A stretch of 64,000 nt of DNA from Prochlorococcus sp. MIT 0701 (GTDB lineage: Bacteria > Cyanobacteriota > Cyanobacteriia > PCC-6307 > Cyanobiaceae). The notes below the pieces were generated by a model. It was not told where the DNA came from, ran no database searches, and saw only the letters and a list, made by a program, of their open reading frames with translations. The position numbers were made by a program, and so were the translations under genes. Shown piece after piece: positions 18,889-29,185 of this stretch (its first letter is position 1; every line of letters starts with the position of its first letter). Location: the NCBI RefSeq assembly GCF_000760295.1, contig NZ_JNBA01000039.1:124001-188000 (forward strand). Reading direction: 5' to 3'.

Positions 18889-20805
18889 ATGAATCAACGC
18901 TGGCGTCTCATTGCTCTCTGGCTGCTGCCGATCGGTGTTGCCTTACTGCTCGCCTGGCAAATTTTAGGAAATGGCAAGCTCACAGGAGAGCAGACAACCA
19001 ACACAACTCTGGCTCCGCGCAATGCTGCGGTTACGCGGATGAGCTACGGCCGCTTCCTCGACTATGTGGAAGCAGGAAGGGTCACCGCCGTGGATATTTA
19101 CGACGGTGGACGAAATGCAGTAGTGGAGGCCGTCGATCCCGAACTCGACAATCGCGTACAGCGACTACGAGTTGATCTCCCAGGTCTTGCCCCAGAGTTA
19201 ATCAACACACTCAAGACCGAGGGGATCAGTTTCGATATTCATCCTGCTCGTACCACTCCGCCGGCGCTTGGCTTATTAGGCAATCTTCTCTTCCCTCTAC
19301 TGCTCATTGGCGGCCTAATTCTGCTGGCCCGTCGCTCCAGCTCAATGCCTGGCGGCCCCGGACAGGCAATGCAGTTCGGCAAGACAAAAGCCCGCTTCGC
19401 AATGGAAGCTGAAACTGGAGTCAAGTTTGATGATGTTGCAGGTGTAACTGAAGCAAAACAGGATCTTGAGGAAGTGGTGACATTCCTGAAGCAACCCGAA
19501 CGCTTTACCTCGGTAGGTGCTCAAATCCCAAGAGGTGTTCTGCTGGTAGGGCCTCCAGGTACTGGCAAAACACTGCTTGCCAAAGCAATTGCAGGAGAAG
19601 CAGGTGTTCCCTTCTTCTCACTCTCTGGCTCAGAATTTGTAGAGATGTTCGTTGGTGTCGGTGCGAGTCGTGTCCGAGACTTATTTAAGCGGGCAAAAGA
19701 GAACACACCCTGCCTAATCTTTATTGATGAAATTGATGCCGTAGGCCGACAACGTGGTGCCGGAATAGGTGGTGGGAATGATGAGCGTGAACAAACTCTT
19801 AACCAGCTTTTAACAGAAATGGATGGATTTGAAGGTAATAGCGGAATCATCATTATTGCAGCAACAAACCGTCCTGATGTACTTGATTCTGCGCTGATGA
19901 GACCAGGGCGTTTTGATAGGCAAGTCAGTGTGGATGCACCAGACATCAAAGGACGACTTGCGATTCTTGAAGTGCATGCACGTGACAAGAAACTTGAAGA
20001 AGATCTTTCCTTAAATAATGTAGCCCGACGGACACCTGGATTCACCGGGGCAGACCTTGCCAACCTACTTAATGAGGCCGCAATCCTCACAGCTCGACGT
20101 CGTAAAAAGGCTATCAGCCTTGATGAAATTGACGATGCCGTTGACAGAATCATCGCGGGCATGGAAGGCCGCCCACTCACTGATGGACGTAGCAAGAGAT
20201 TGATCGCTTACCACGAAGTTGGTCATGCCCTAATAGGAACATTAGTTAAAGATCATGACCCTGTTCAAAAAGTGACTCTGATACCACGAGGTCAGGCTCA
20301 GGGTCTTACATGGTTCTCTCCGGACGAAGAGCAAATGCTGGTGACTCGTGCCCAACTCAAAGCTCGAATCATGGGAGCACTAGGAGGCAGGGCAGCAGAA
20401 GATGTTGTTTTTGGCGATGCAGAGATCACAACGGGTGCAGGTGGTGACATCCAGCAGGTTGCATCCATGGCACGCCAAATGGTGACACGTTTTGGCATGA
20501 GCGATTTAGGCCCAGTCTCTCTGGAGAGCGGAAATCAAGAAGTATTCATTGGACGTGACCTGATGACTCGAAGCGAGATCTCAGATGCAATATCCCGCCA
20601 AATAGACGAGGCCGTTCGAGAAATGGTTAAGCATTGCTATAGCGAAACTGTAAAAATCGTCAAGCAACATCGGGAAGCTATGGATAGACTCGTTGAAATC
20701 CTCATCGAAAAGGAAACCATAGACGGAGAAGAATTCCTTTCAGTAGTAGCAGAGTTTACATCTGTTCCAGAAAAGGAAAGAAGCATACCTATCCTCCAGA
20801 ACTAA
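18889..20805 (+). CDS. ftsH: ATP-dependent zinc metalloprotease FtsH
   Basis: A 638-residue membrane AAA+ protease. It has two N-terminal membrane segments (about 7-24 and 127-147), Walker A GPPGTGKT (221-228), Walker B LIFIDEID (277-284), a second region of homology ATNRPDVLD, and the zinc site HEVGH (442-446) with the third ligand in the region around GDIQQV. It degrades membrane and misfolded proteins; in cyanobacteria FtsH paralogues repair photosystem II. Its length and motif spacing are normal. Confidence 0.97.
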   Translation: MNQRWRLIALWLLPIGVALLLAWQILGNGKLTGEQTTNTTLAPRNAAVTRMSYGRFLDYVEAGRVTAVDIYDGGRNAVVEAVDPELDNRVQRLRVDLPGLAPELINTLKTEGISFDIHPARTTPPALGLLGNLLFPLLLIGGLILLARRSSSMPGGPGQAMQFGKTKARFAMEAETGVKFDDVAGVTEAKQDLEEVVTFLKQPERFTSVGAQIPRGVLLVGPPGTGKTLLAKAIAGEAGVPFFSLSGSEFVEMFVGVGASRVRDLFKRAKENTPCLIFIDEIDAVGRQRGAGIGGGNDEREQTLNQLLTEMDGFEGNSGIIIIAATNRPDVLDSALMRPGRFDRQVSVDAPDIKGRLAILEVHARDKKLEEDLSLNNVARRTPGFTGADLANLLNEAAILTARRRKKAISLDEIDDAVDRIIAGMEGRPLTDGRSKRLIAYHEVGHALIGTLVKDHDPVQKVTLIPRGQAQGLTWFSPDEEQMLVTRAQLKARIMGALGGRAAEDVVFGDAEITTGAGGDIQQVASMARQMVTRFGMSDLGPVSLESGNQEVFIGRDLMTRSEISDAISRQIDEAVREMVKHCYSETVKIVKQHREAMDRLVEILIEKETIDGEEFLSVVAEFTSVPEKERSIPILQN

Positions 20806-21061
20806 TAGAGCTAGCACCTAAACAATAATCATTCATAAATTAACCAAAAGGGAATGGATCATGACAATGGATTATTGGTCCTCATTGTAAGAGGATTCTT
20901 TATTTTTAGAATAAAAAGGTTTTTAGATCAAGCTTAGGTTGGAATGATATTTTTTTTAAATCATAACAAGTCAATCGATTCATTCAGGCTGAATGCATTG
21001 ATAAGTATCCATTAGAAAATAATTTTCCCTTGCAATACTTACATATCACAAGGCGCCCTTG

Positions 21062-21655
21062 TCATTTGACTGAATGAACAGGACGCTTATCGATCACAGT
21101 ATCGACAAGGCCATAACCAATAGCTTCTTTGGGAGACATGAAAAAGTCTCGATCGGTATCCTCTTGAATTCTCTCTAGAGGTTGACCTGTCCGATCTGCT
21201 AATACTCGGTTCAATCGATCCTTAAGGAACAGAATCTCATCAGCCTGAATACGAATATCACTCGCTTGCCCTCTGGCACCACCAAGCGGCTGATGAATCA
21301 TAATTCTAGAATGCTGCAAACTACTGCGTTTACCCATTGCTCCTGCGCAGAGTAGGAACGCTCCCATACTTGCGGCAAGCCCTACACATACGGTTTGAAC
21401 ATCTGGCTTGACATGCTGCATCGTGTCATATATACCGAGGCCGTCATAGACTGAACCTCCTGGTGAATTGATATACAAATAGATATCTTTTTCAGGATCT
21501 TCCGCCTCTAAAAATAACATCTGAGCGACAATTCGATTTGCCGAATCGCTTGTCACAGGCTCGCCAAGAAAGATGATTCTTTCACGCAAGAGGCGCGAAT
21601 AAATATCGAAGGCCCTTTCCCCACGGCCCGACTCTTCAATCACAATCGGGATCAT
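21062..21655 (-). CDS. clpP: ATP-dependent Clp protease proteolytic subunit
   Basis: A 197-residue serine peptidase with the catalytic triad Ser96 (GLAASMGAF), His121 (IMIHQPLGG) and Asp170 (DTDRDFF). It forms tetradecamers that work with ClpC or ClpX. I chose the start MIPIVIEES; the open frame continues 99 codons further but this would extend well past the divergent thf1 start. Picocyanobacteria carry several clpP paralogues, and which this is cannot be told here. Confidence 0.95.
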   Translation of the reverse strand: MIPIVIEESGRGERAFDIYSRLLRERIIFLGEPVTSDSANRIVAQMLFLEAEDPEKDIYLYINSPGGSVYDGLGIYDTMQHVKPDVQTVCVGLAASMGAFLLCAGAMGKRSSLQHSRIMIHQPLGGARGQASDIRIQADEILFLKDRLNRVLADRTGQPLERIQEDTDRDFFMSPKEAIGYGLVDTVIDKRPVHSVK

Positions 21656-21736
21656 GCTGCTCTGCTCGGTTTTCACGATCTTAACGGCGCCATCAGCAGC
21701 GCTATGGTCAGATGCGAAAAAGGTCGGGCCAAGCAC

Positions 21737-22465
21737 TTGAGTGACCGAAAGACCATTGCTGACAGCAAACGTGCGTTTAATCATGATTTCCCTCATGTCA
21801 TCCCCTCGCTCTACAGACGTACAACCGATGAACTGCTTGTCGAGCTTCATCTCCTGAGCCACCAGAAGCATTTCCACCCTGACGGACTCTTTGCTATTGG
21901 CCTTAGCCAAGTTTTTGATGTCTTCACCCGTGGTTACCGACCAGAAGCTCACGTCAAGACCTTGTTCGATGCACTATGTCGAAGCTGCGGCTTCGACCCT
22001 AATGCTTTGCGCAAGCTGGCCCACAAAACACTTGAGTCCGTCCGTGGGCACAATCTTGAGGAGGTCCAAGGCTGGATCCAACAACAAGGCAAAGGGGCTC
22101 CTGAAGCTCTGGCACAGGGATTGCGTAATACTGGCAACACCAGCTTTCATTACTCACGTCTAATGGCCGTGGGCTTGCTCAGCCTGCTCGCATCTGCCCA
22201 AGGTGATGAATCCTCTGATCCCGAAAGACTGAGCCAAATCGCCCATGAACTAAGTGAATCAGTTGGATTCTCCAAAACCAGAGTTGAAAAAGATCTGAAC
22301 CTCTACAAGTCCAACCTCGAGAAGATGGCCCAGGCTGTAGAACTAACCGAACAAATTCTTGAATCAGAACGTCGCAAACGGGAACAAAAAGAATCTGCAA
22401 AACTCAACACTGGATCATCAGATCAAATGTCTCAGGGGGTTGAAGCTTGTTCCAATATCAGCTGA
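21737..22465 (+). CDS. thf1: Thylakoid formation protein Thf1 (Psb29)
   Basis: About 242 residues, a helical protein with TIADSKRAF near the start, then [18 protein letters not shown] and [16 protein letters not shown], diagnostic of Thf1/Psb29, which is linked to photosystem II assembly and FtsH stability in thylakoids. A C-terminal coiled coil (about residues 190-225) is usual. I place the start at TTG 21737 because it gives the short lead before TIADSKRAF normal for the family; the ATG at 21704 is an alternative. It is divergent from clpP and overlaps the convergent gene by 34 bp. Confidence 0.9.
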   Translation: MSDRKTIADSKRAFNHDFPHVIPSLYRRTTDELLVELHLLSHQKHFHPDGLFAIGLSQVFDVFTRGYRPEAHVKTLFDALCRSCGFDPNALRKLAHKTLESVRGHNLEEVQGWIQQQGKGAPEALAQGLRNTGNTSFHYSRLMAVGLLSLLASAQGDESSDPERLSQIAHELSESVGFSKTRVEKDLNLYKSNLEKMAQAVELTEQILESERRKREQKESAKLNTGSSDQMSQGVEACSNIS

Positions 22466-23892
22466 CCTGACATCCACCACCAGTGTGTTTTTTTGAGTTT
22501 GGTGCCCCGCAAATAACTTAGGTTCATATTTAACATTCTGGCCTGTTTTACGGGGGCAGACCAAAGTTCATTAAGTAAACCTAAACGATACAAAGCCGCT
22601 GTATCAGCAGACAATTTTATGACATCAGAATCAACTAGATCGATAGGTTCATTAGAGATCTCAGTCAGCATGGGTGAGTCGCCAAGAGCAATACCAAAAC
22701 GGATAGGTTTTCCATTTTTTTGTTGCCAAACCCATCCACCAACAACTTTCTCACCGTCTACATAAGGTTGGCGCCAGAGCGTAAGTCCAGAGAAGTCAAC
22801 ATCAATCTTTTGATCTTTTTGGACAACAGCGTTAGCTTCTTTAATGAAATCACGCTGCTGCAGGCGTTGACTAACAGTATCGATGACTGGTTGCCATCGT
22901 GAGGAGCCCTCTGGTAGTTCAAGTTGGATCTGAATGCTGGCTTGAAAAGGGCCTTTAGGCTGCTTGTCTAAGCTAAATGCAAGTGGTGCTGAAGCGAGTC
23001 TCAACCTCAATTTCTGATTTATGCCATAGTTCTTATCAAGGGAATCCTGAATAATCTGCTTAGAAAGCAAACTGCCAAAAAGCAAGTCCATACTCTTCAC
23101 TTGCATATTCAGAAGAGCCTGATCTGAATCACGTCTCGGCGACAATTTGATCGCCATAGGGCGATGCTGAATAGGGCTAGCATCGATGCCAACTGGAGCC
23201 AAACCAAAAGGACGATAACCAACAACTCCTTGCCATTTGAGTTGATTACGTTCAAATCGCAATGACAAACATCCATAGCGTGAACTCTGCAGGAGAGGTG
23301 CCATTGCTCCACTCACTGAAGCCAAACCATCGGGACTCCAGGTCACCGCTGGCCCATGTACTAGAACAGAACTGCAATAACTCTGTAAAGACGATTGACC
23401 AGCAGAAGAATGAACAAACCCTTTACCAAGGCTTTGAACTAGCTGTTGACGATGCAAGCCATCTGAAGCGATGACAACCATCTCATCAAGATGCTTAAAA
23501 GCAATGTTTGAAGTAACACTCATCGGCCAAAGGATCTCTGGCAGAAGCAAATAAGCCTCGCCATCATTTGCCCACGCCTGCCACCAGAGACCCCGCCCCT
23601 GACGTCGCCAAAGGTCCTTGGCCAGGTTGATCCCAAGGCGGTCCTGCCATAGACGCGGGGCTTGGCGTTGCGGATCTCCTCGAAAACTCTGGATCAACGT
23701 CATCTCTGTCATCAAGCGAGAAAGTGTCCCTAACCTGTCTGTGCGGGTTGACGACAGATGCCCCTTTAAAAGCAGGATGACGATCGTTGGGATCAAAAGC
23801 AGCGAGAAAATCCCCGCCGAACTGACAGGAAAGCGAAGAGGGATGTAGACAATCTTCTTCAGCCTTAAGAGGCCTAGGGAATGCTTAGACAT
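22432..23892 (-). CDS. Membrane-anchored hypothetical protein
   Basis: A 486-residue protein with one hydrophobic segment near the N-terminus (about residues 22-42, SSAGIFSLLLIPTIVILLL) and a long exported part with no cysteine-rich or enzymatic motif I can recognise. The overall style fits conserved cyanobacterial proteins of unknown function with repeated beta-rich segments. Its 3' end overlaps thf1 by 34 bp. The downstream - strand gap holds petN and a tiny membrane ORF, which lie upstream of it in transcription order. Confidence 0.75.
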   Translation of the reverse strand: MSKHSLGLLRLKKIVYIPLRFPVSSAGIFSLLLIPTIVILLLKGHLSSTRTDRLGTLSRLMTEMTLIQSFRGDPQRQAPRLWQDRLGINLAKDLWRRQGRGLWWQAWANDGEAYLLLPEILWPMSVTSNIAFKHLDEMVVIASDGLHRQQLVQSLGKGFVHSSAGQSSLQSYCSSVLVHGPAVTWSPDGLASVSGAMAPLLQSSRYGCLSLRFERNQLKWQGVVGYRPFGLAPVGIDASPIQHRPMAIKLSPRRDSDQALLNMQVKSMDLLFGSLLSKQIIQDSLDKNYGINQKLRLRLASAPLAFSLDKQPKGPFQASIQIQLELPEGSSRWQPVIDTVSQRLQQRDFIKEANAVVQKDQKIDVDFSGLTLWRQPYVDGEKVVGGWVWQQKNGKPIRFGIALGDSPMLTEISNEPIDLVDSDVIKLSADTAALYRLGLLNELWSAPVKQARMLNMNLSYLRGTKLKKTHWWWMSGQLILEQASTP

Positions 23893-23923
23893 CCAATCAC
23901 CCTTTCCCTATGGCAGCTGGGGA

Positions 23924-24076
23924 TCACACTTTCTCATTTGTCTTATTGCGACGACGACGATCAAGCCGATCAACGACTGAAAGATAGATAACCGAAATGG
24001 TCACAAAGCCCAAAAGGATTACGGCTGCTCCGGCGAGAAGCTGATTGGTCCCTGTGATTTGGAAAGCCTCAGGCAC
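23924..24076 (-). CDS. Tiny membrane ORF coupled to petN
   Basis: A 50-residue frame starting at GTG one base after the petN stop (TGA-G-GTG). It has a single hydrophobic segment (about residues 12-34, GTNQLLAGAAVILLGFVTIS) followed by a basic tail with four consecutive arginines, a positive-inside pattern for a one-pass membrane peptide. The one-base spacing suggests translational coupling with petN. I do not recognise the product; association with photosynthetic membranes is inference from its position. Confidence 0.55.
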   Translation of the reverse strand: MPEAFQITGTNQLLAGAAVILLGFVTISVIYLSVVDRLDRRRRNKTNEKV

Positions 24077-24077
24077 C

Positions 24078-24179
24078 TCAGAAGTTCAGTGAGCCGTCGC
24101 CATTACGTCCCCACACGACCATGGCGATAGAGAGACTGAACACAGCCGCCAGTGAGGCCCAGGCGATAGTGAACAACAT
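24078..24179 (-). CDS. petN: Cytochrome b6f complex subunit VIII (PetN)
   Basis: A 33-residue single-span membrane protein beginning [17 protein letters not shown] and ending NGDGSLNF, matching PetN along its full length. It is one of the four small hydrophobic subunits of the cytochrome b6f dimer and is needed for its stability. It is found only by reading the short frame directly. It lies divergently from clpS with about 70 bp between them. Confidence 0.95.
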   Translation of the reverse strand: MLFTIAWASLAAVFSLSIAMVVWGRNGDGSLNF

Positions 24180-24252
24180 AGAAGACGCAATTCAGATTGA
24201 CTTAGCCTATTAAGGCTTGAACCATTTTACACGTCAAAGCCATTCATCAGTC

Positions 24253-24549
24253 ATGACGTTCGCGACTCCTGGTACTACGCCACTTCTTGAACGTGCCAAG
24301 CAAACTCAGAGGTATCCGCAAGCCCGCGTGATCGTGCTCAACGATGAAGTAAACACCTTTCAACACGTCGTCGATTGTCTGCGAAGGATCATTCCAGGCA
24401 TGAGCGAGGAGAGAGCCTGGAATCTTGCGCATCAAATTGACGGTCAAGGTTCAGCTGAGGTCTGGTGTGGGCCACTTGAGCAGGCCGAGCTCTACCACCA
24501 GCAACTGTCTGGGGAGGGCCTGACGATGGCACCACTTGAACGGTGCTGA
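24253..24549 (+). CDS. clpS: ATP-dependent Clp protease adaptor ClpS
   Basis: A 98-residue adaptor that delivers N-end-rule substrates to the Clp unfoldase. Conserved features are VIVLNDEVNTFQHVVDCL (the loop and helix that bind the N-degron) and AWNLAHQIDGQGSAEVWCG. The start MTFATPGTT at 24253 was preferred over an upstream in-frame codon. It is divergent from petN. Cyanobacteria often have two ClpS forms and the substrate range is not evident here. Confidence 0.93.
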   Translation: MTFATPGTTPLLERAKQTQRYPQARVIVLNDEVNTFQHVVDCLRRIIPGMSEERAWNLAHQIDGQGSAEVWCGPLEQAELYHQQLSGEGLTMAPLERC

Positions 24550-25359
24550 AACAGACCAAAGCTGATCAAGGTTCAATGCAGCTCAGTGAACTTGTTCTTT
24601 TTTGGAAGATTGAAAAAAAAGACTTTTCTAGCAGCAACGGCAAAACATTGAGAGCTAAATGCCTAGGGGAATATGCATTGAGCAAAATCTTTGAAGCGTT
24701 AATATACAAAACTAACGATTGATCAACTTAAAAGGAACACATCCTGCCAGACAGAGAAAAGGGTCGACAAGCTAAAGGACATAGTTAATTCGACTTCCAT
24801 CATCAAATACAAGCAAAATTAGCGAAGACTCTTTTCTAAAAACCCAAAAATAGCAAGGCTCTAATAACACCATGACCCATAATCGATAGTCATCAACAAA
24901 TAGTGAAGCAAATCAAACTCTCTAGTCTGAAATGCTTATTTTGGCCAGTAGAAAATGAATCAATCCTATACACTAAGTCGTAATACAGTTATTGAAGGCT
25001 TGCTAAAAAAAGGCCTATCCATAGCTTTTAGGTTGATAGTTTACCCAGAAAATATCCAGGCTTTGAATGAACATACTAGAAAGAGCGAGGAAGATGAGAC
25101 TGCGTCGATAGGTTCAATTAAAACGTTTAGCCCCCCTCCGGCACATACAACACAAGCTCGCAAGGGTGGATAGATAACACGTGAATCTGATCGCCATAAA
25201 CCTCGTGGGGAGGGCCTTGACCTGGAAGCTAAAAGTAGACTGCTGGGAGTCGAAACCGCCGCAAGCAAAAATCAAGGGTTTAAGTATCGCGTCTCATACA
25301 GAGCTGCTGTCACCTTGAAACTATGGCTGGTTTCGATCAATTACAGCGAAAAAGTTGCG
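24550..25359. other. 810-bp gap with no convincing gene
   Basis: An AT-rich first half gives way to a more GC-balanced stretch. A 72-codon frame at 24955-25173 (+) has no recognisable family and poor coding character. At about 25126-25213 C-rich and G-rich blocks (GCCCCCCTCC and TGGGGAGGGC) could pair over roughly 70 nt, which leaves room for an RNA, but the pairing has mismatches and I cannot assign it. Confidence 0.35.
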
Positions 25360-25650
25360 ATGGGCCGAGTTGTAATCACGCACAGCACCTACGTAGAGGG
25401 TCTAATTCCTTGGTTAAAGGCCCTTGCAGAGGAGAAGAACATTCAAACCATTACACCAGCCGTAATCCGACGCGTCAAAGGTCATTGCCCAGAACTTCGA
25501 CTCAGAATCACCACGCCGATCAAGGGTGGTTTCAAATTGGTTGCCAGACTTGGCAGTTCAGCTCAGGAGGTTTTTGTAGTCACAAAACTGGACGAAGCAT
25601 CATTACTGAAACGACTTAATCACAGCCGTCCAGGCGTTCAAAAGAGGTGA
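25360..25650 (+). CDS. DUF2103 protein
   Basis: A 96-residue protein starting MGRVVITHSTYVEGLIPWL, the typical opening of the cyanobacterial DUF2103 family, which is described as a possible metal-binding group. The rest is a small alpha/beta fold with basic loops (RRVKGHCPELRLRI). I chose this ATG over one 15 codons upstream. Its stop overlaps a possible small downstream frame in a GTGA arrangement. Function unknown. Confidence 0.75.
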   Translation: MGRVVITHSTYVEGLIPWLKALAEEKNIQTITPAVIRRVKGHCPELRLRITTPIKGGFKLVARLGSSAQEVFVVTKLDEASLLKRLNHSRPGVQKR

Positions 25651-25838
25651 ACCGCCATGCCGTGCGAGCCCCAGTGTTCGACCTGGAAGAACCAGAAGGG
25701 GAGGCAAAGTGGGGCTTCGTTTCCGGAAGCAAGTCCGGTTTACGTCACCTTCACGACAGCCTCCCCAAATCGAAAGAGAGTCAGATCAGAGCACTAGAAA
25801 AAGGCCGTCACCAACACAGCAGTTCAAGAAGAATTTAA
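25647..25838 (+). CDS. Possible small hypothetical protein
   Basis: A 63-codon frame starting with GTG in a 4-bp overlap with the DUF2103 stop, and ending 4 bp inside the convergent purK gene. The peptide is hydrophilic, with mixed charge (DLEEPEGEAKWGF) and a basic end. The overlap with the upstream gene is the main support. No family is recognised, and it may be a chance frame. Confidence 0.35.
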   Translation: MNRHAVRAPVFDLEEPEGEAKWGFVSGSKSGLRHLHDSLPKSKESQIRALEKGRHQHSSSRRI

Positions 25839-27016
25839 GCGCAAACGGTGTTCTGCGTCGGCCAGATTGAGCGAATATGCTCTAAGGCACTTTCCGCCTC
25901 CAGCCGACGGCTAAGCGCATCGACACCATTAAGCAGCACGGTCACATGACCGAGCTTGCGTCCTGGAGTTTCACAATCTTTTCCATACCAGTGAAGATGG
26001 AACCGATCACAACTGCGCAGCTTCGCTAGGCGCTCATCTAGAGAGGACTCTGCCCCTTTTTGCAAACCCAGAAGATTCACCATTAAGGCACCAGGTGCAT
26101 GGAGCTCAGGAGCAGGCACTGGCAAGCCAGCCGCGATACAGAGTTGTTGATCAAACTGGCTGCTGCTACAGGCTTCGATCGAAAAATGTGCGGAATTATG
26201 AGTGCGAGGTGCAACCTCATTGACCTGTAGTCCGTCTGGTCCGTAGAAAAATTCAACAGCAAGCACGCCCACGTAATTGAGCTCTGTTAGAAGAGAAGCT
26301 GCCATGTTGTAGGCCATCGCTTCCACGGCATGATCAACGCTCGCAGGTGCAATCACCCAATCACACACCTGTTGGAGCTGATGAGTCTCAGCAAGCGGCA
26401 GGCTACGAACACGGCCCTGAGCATCTCGGCTAACAACAATGGCTAATTCCTTTTCGAACGTCACCCAGCGCTCAAGCAACCATTGACCCGGATCCACTGA
26501 TCGAAGAAGTTGGTATAAATCATCGACACTCTTGAGAACCTTGGTTCCTTTGCCGTCATATCCCCAGCGGCTTGACTTGGCCATCACCGGGAAATTCCAC
26601 TCAGCAGGAAGTTCGGGCTGATCAAAGGAAATCGAACTCAGCAAAGTCCAATCAGGGCTAGGAAGATCCATCTCGCGAAGCAACTGACGCTGCGAGATTT
26701 TGTCGACCAATGGAGCAAGCGCAGCAAGAGACGGAGAAAAACACACCCCTTGTTGTTCAAGGGGAATCAGAGCTTCAATATCGACCCATTCGTTCTCAAA
26801 AGTGACGCCACAACAGCCCTGCACGAGCTTGCTAGTAGCTTCTACATCCACTGGGTCGGCCAAGACAAGTCGAGTCGCTTCAACAGCAGCGGGATCGGTT
26901 ATCGATCCCGACTGCACGACAACATCCACAGCGCGTCTTTTTGCAGCTTGCGCCAACATCTGAGCCAACTGACCACCACCGACGACCCCAATCATTGGGC
27001 TTTTAACGCTGCTCAT
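25835..27016 (-). CDS. purK: 5-(carboxyamino)imidazole ribonucleotide synthase
   Basis: A 393-residue ATP-grasp enzyme of purine synthesis that carboxylates AIR using ATP and bicarbonate. It opens with PMIGVVGGGQLAQML, shows the KSSRWGYDGKGT phosphate-binding loop, and the catalytic VNEVAPRTHNSAHFS near the C-terminal third. The open frame runs 13 codons further upstream, but MSSVKSPM is the better start. It is 57 bp from the upstream permease gene on the same strand. Confidence 0.95.
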   Translation of the reverse strand: MSSVKSPMIGVVGGGQLAQMLAQAAKRRAVDVVVQSGSITDPAAVEATRLVLADPVDVEATSKLVQGCCGVTFENEWVDIEALIPLEQQGVCFSPSLAALAPLVDKISQRQLLREMDLPSPDWTLLSSISFDQPELPAEWNFPVMAKSSRWGYDGKGTKVLKSVDDLYQLLRSVDPGQWLLERWVTFEKELAIVVSRDAQGRVRSLPLAETHQLQQVCDWVIAPASVDHAVEAMAYNMAASLLTELNYVGVLAVEFFYGPDGLQVNEVAPRTHNSAHFSIEACSSSQFDQQLCIAAGLPVPAPELHAPGALMVNLLGLQKGAESSLDERLAKLRSCDRFHLHWYGKDCETPGRKLGHVTVLLNGVDALSRRLEAESALEHIRSIWPTQNTVCA

Positions 27017-27073
27017 GCAGAGAGAATTAACCACGCAATCCTGCAAGCATTGCATCCCAACAAAATTGAGATT

Positions 27074-27988
27074 TCACAGCAAGCCCTGATCGCCAGCGAA
27101 GGCCAAACGCACAGCAGTCAGCAACAAGACCAAAAGGAAAAGCGCCAAGCCCACCGTGCAGGCATAACTGATCTCAAGCTCAGCAAATGCCTGGTCGTAA
27201 ACGTAGTAGACAAGGGTTCGAGTGGTGTCGGCGGGTCCCCCCTGAGTCATCAAGAACACCTCTTCGAACACTTTTGTAGCCGCAATCGAGGAGACCACCG
27301 CCACCAAGGTCACGTAAGGCCGCAACAACGGAAGTGTGATGTCGAGGTGTTTGCGCAAGCCATCACTGCCATCGAGTTCGGCTGCCTCATAAAGCTCTTT
27401 AGGAATTCCTTGGAGGCCGGCAAGAAATATCACCATGTAATAGCCAAGCCCCTTCCACAGGGTTACAAGCATCACTGCCGGGAGTGCCAAGAATGGATTC
27501 GTGAGAAAGCCAATCGGCACGAAATCTGTGCCAACAAAGGCGGAAAGCCAGCCATTGATAAGACCGTTCTCTGCATAAAGCCAACGGAATGCGATGGCCG
27601 CAACCACAATCGACACGAGTACAGGTGTGTAGAACGCACCGCGTAAAAAATGAATACCTGGCAAAGAGCGGTTTAACAACACCGCCAGTGCAAGTGAACC
27701 CAAAACAATCGGAGGGACCACCCCAACCAGGTAGATCAAAGTATTGATCAGCACCTTAAAAAACATCGGATCACCAGCAAGACGTCGCAGGTTGGCCAAA
27801 CCCACAAAGACAAGGGGTTCTGTAACGTCGAGACCTGTTTTGGTGAAGCTCATCACAAGAGCCATCAGCGCTGGTATCAGCACGGACAAGCTGAGCAGGA
27901 CGAGCGCAGGCAAGAGGAATACCCATGCCGTGAGAGTGGTCCTCCAAGACTGTCTTAATCCCCGAAACAGAGGACCAGCCATCACCAC
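27074..27988 (-). CDS. Lone sugar ABC permease, MalF type
   Basis: A 304-residue inner-membrane permease with six hydrophobic segments and an EAA loop (ELYEAAELDGSDGL, then TLPLLRP), plus a MTQGGPADTT motif typical of MalF/UgpA-like proteins. No binding protein, second permease or ATPase is next to it, unlike the complete importer near 2.7-6.7 kb. It could serve a transporter whose other genes lie elsewhere, as happens in small cyanobacterial genomes. It lies upstream of purK on the same strand. Confidence 0.88.
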   Translation of the reverse strand: MVMAGPLFRGLRQSWRTTLTAWVFLLPALVLLSLSVLIPALMALVMSFTKTGLDVTEPLVFVGLANLRRLAGDPMFFKVLINTLIYLVGVVPPIVLGSLALAVLLNRSLPGIHFLRGAFYTPVLVSIVVAAIAFRWLYAENGLINGWLSAFVGTDFVPIGFLTNPFLALPAVMLVTLWKGLGYYMVIFLAGLQGIPKELYEAAELDGSDGLRKHLDITLPLLRPYVTLVAVVSSIAATKVFEEVFLMTQGGPADTTRTLVYYVYDQAFAELEISYACTVGLALFLLVLLLTAVRLAFAGDQGLL

Positions 27989-28066
27989 AATGCCTGTACT
28001 GACAAGAGATTACGTGGGAGCGTGTGATACCGCCCGGCAAACTGAGATAAGCAGACTTGCTCTTTG

Positions 28067-29185
28067 ATGTCCGCTCTTGTGAGTATCGACGCCCAACGGA
28101 TCCCGGTAGCACTGAGCCACCAGCCCTACGAGGTGGTCATTGGAGGTGAAGGCTTGCGGGGGGTTGGCAAGGAGCTTCGCCGCGCTGGGCTGGAAGAAGG
28201 CATCAAGGTATTGGTTGTCAGCAATGCTGATGTTGCTGAGCCATATGGTGATCTTTGCCTCCAAAGCCTTAGAGAGAGCGGTTACAGGCCCACTCTGCTG
28301 GTGATCGAGGCCGGAGAAGATCAAAAGACGCCAGTGAGCGTGGCGTTAATTCACGATGCAGCCTATGAAGCACAGCTAGAAAGAGGATCCTTGATGGTTG
28401 CTCTTGGCGGTGGGGTCGTGGGCGACATGACTGGATTTGCAGCAGCTACTTGGCTAAGAGGTATCTCGGTGGTGCAACTTCCTACAACCCTTCTGGCAAT
28501 GGTGGATGCCGCGATTGGTGGCAAGACAGGCGTTAATCACCCGGGCGGGAAAAATCTGATCGGAGCATTTCACCAACCAAGGCTTGTATTAATCGATCCC
28601 TCAACCCTGAACACATTGCCGGAACGTGAATTCCGAGCAGGGATGGCCGAGGTGATCAAATACGGGGTGATCGGTGATGCAGCACTTTTTCAACTCCTAG
28701 AAGGCATTCAAGAACTGAACACACCATCACAACTCCATCAAGGCCTACTGGAGAAAATTCTCGAACGTTCAGCACTCGCGAAGTCGAGAGTGGTGAGCTC
28801 AGATGAACGAGAGGGCGGGCTGCGCGCCATCCTTAACTACGGGCACACCTTCGGGCATGTGGTGGAAACCCTCTGCGGCTATGGAACCTGGCTGCATGGT
28901 GAAGCTGTCGCCATCGGCATGGTGGCGGTTGGGGAGCTGGCGGTGTTGCGACAGAGCTGGAACAGGGATGATGCCAACCGGCAAAAGTCTCTGATCGCAA
29001 AGGCAGGGCTGCCGATTGCTTGGCCCAAACTTGATCCAGAGGAGGTGCTGTTTACCCTGCAAGGGGATAAGAAGGTCAAAGATGGAAAGCTTCGCTTTGT
29101 GATTCCCACCGGCATTGGCAACGTCGAAATCAAAAACGACGTAAGCAGAGAGGAAATCCGAAAATGCCTATCAGAGCTCAGCTAA
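28067..29185 (+). CDS. aroB: 3-dehydroquinate synthase
   Basis: A 372-residue enzyme that makes 3-dehydroquinate, the second step of the shikimate pathway, using NAD and zinc. Visible motifs: [19 protein letters not shown] (NAD loop), [22 protein letters not shown], and zinc ligands in [20 protein letters not shown] and LHGEAVAIG. The ATG at 28067 is preferred to the preceding TTG. It ends 8 bp inside the convergent methyltransferase gene. Confidence 0.97.
   Translation: MSALVSIDAQRIPVALSHQPYEVVIGGEGLRGVGKELRRAGLEEGIKVLVVSNADVAEPYGDLCLQSLRESGYRPTLLVIEAGEDQKTPVSVALIHDAAYEAQLERGSLMVALGGGVVGDMTGFAAATWLRGISVVQLPTTLLAMVDAAIGGKTGVNHPGGKNLIGAFHQPRLVLIDPSTLNTLPEREFRAGMAEVIKYGVIGDAALFQLLEGIQELNTPSQLHQGLLEKILERSALAKSRVVSSDEREGGLRAILNYGHTFGHVVETLCGYGTWLHGEAVAIGMVAVGELAVLRQSWNRDDANRQKSLIAKAGLPIAWPKLDPEEVLFTLQGDKKVKDGKLRFVIPTGIGNVEIKNDVSREEIRKCLSELS

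Noticed and set aside
19521..20195. 224-codon - strand frame
   Set aside because: Antisense to ftsH; serine- and arginine-rich low-complexity translation typical of a shadow of a GC-balanced conserved gene.
25126..25213. Possible structured RNA (for example 6S-like) near purK
   Set aside because: The C-rich and G-rich ends pair only with mismatches and no family signature could be seen; kept as a gap note, not a call.
26750..27646. 298-codon + strand frame
   Set aside because: It lies antisense to purK and the MalF-type permease, both well-conserved proteins; the translated sequence has no domain pattern, so it is a shadow frame.
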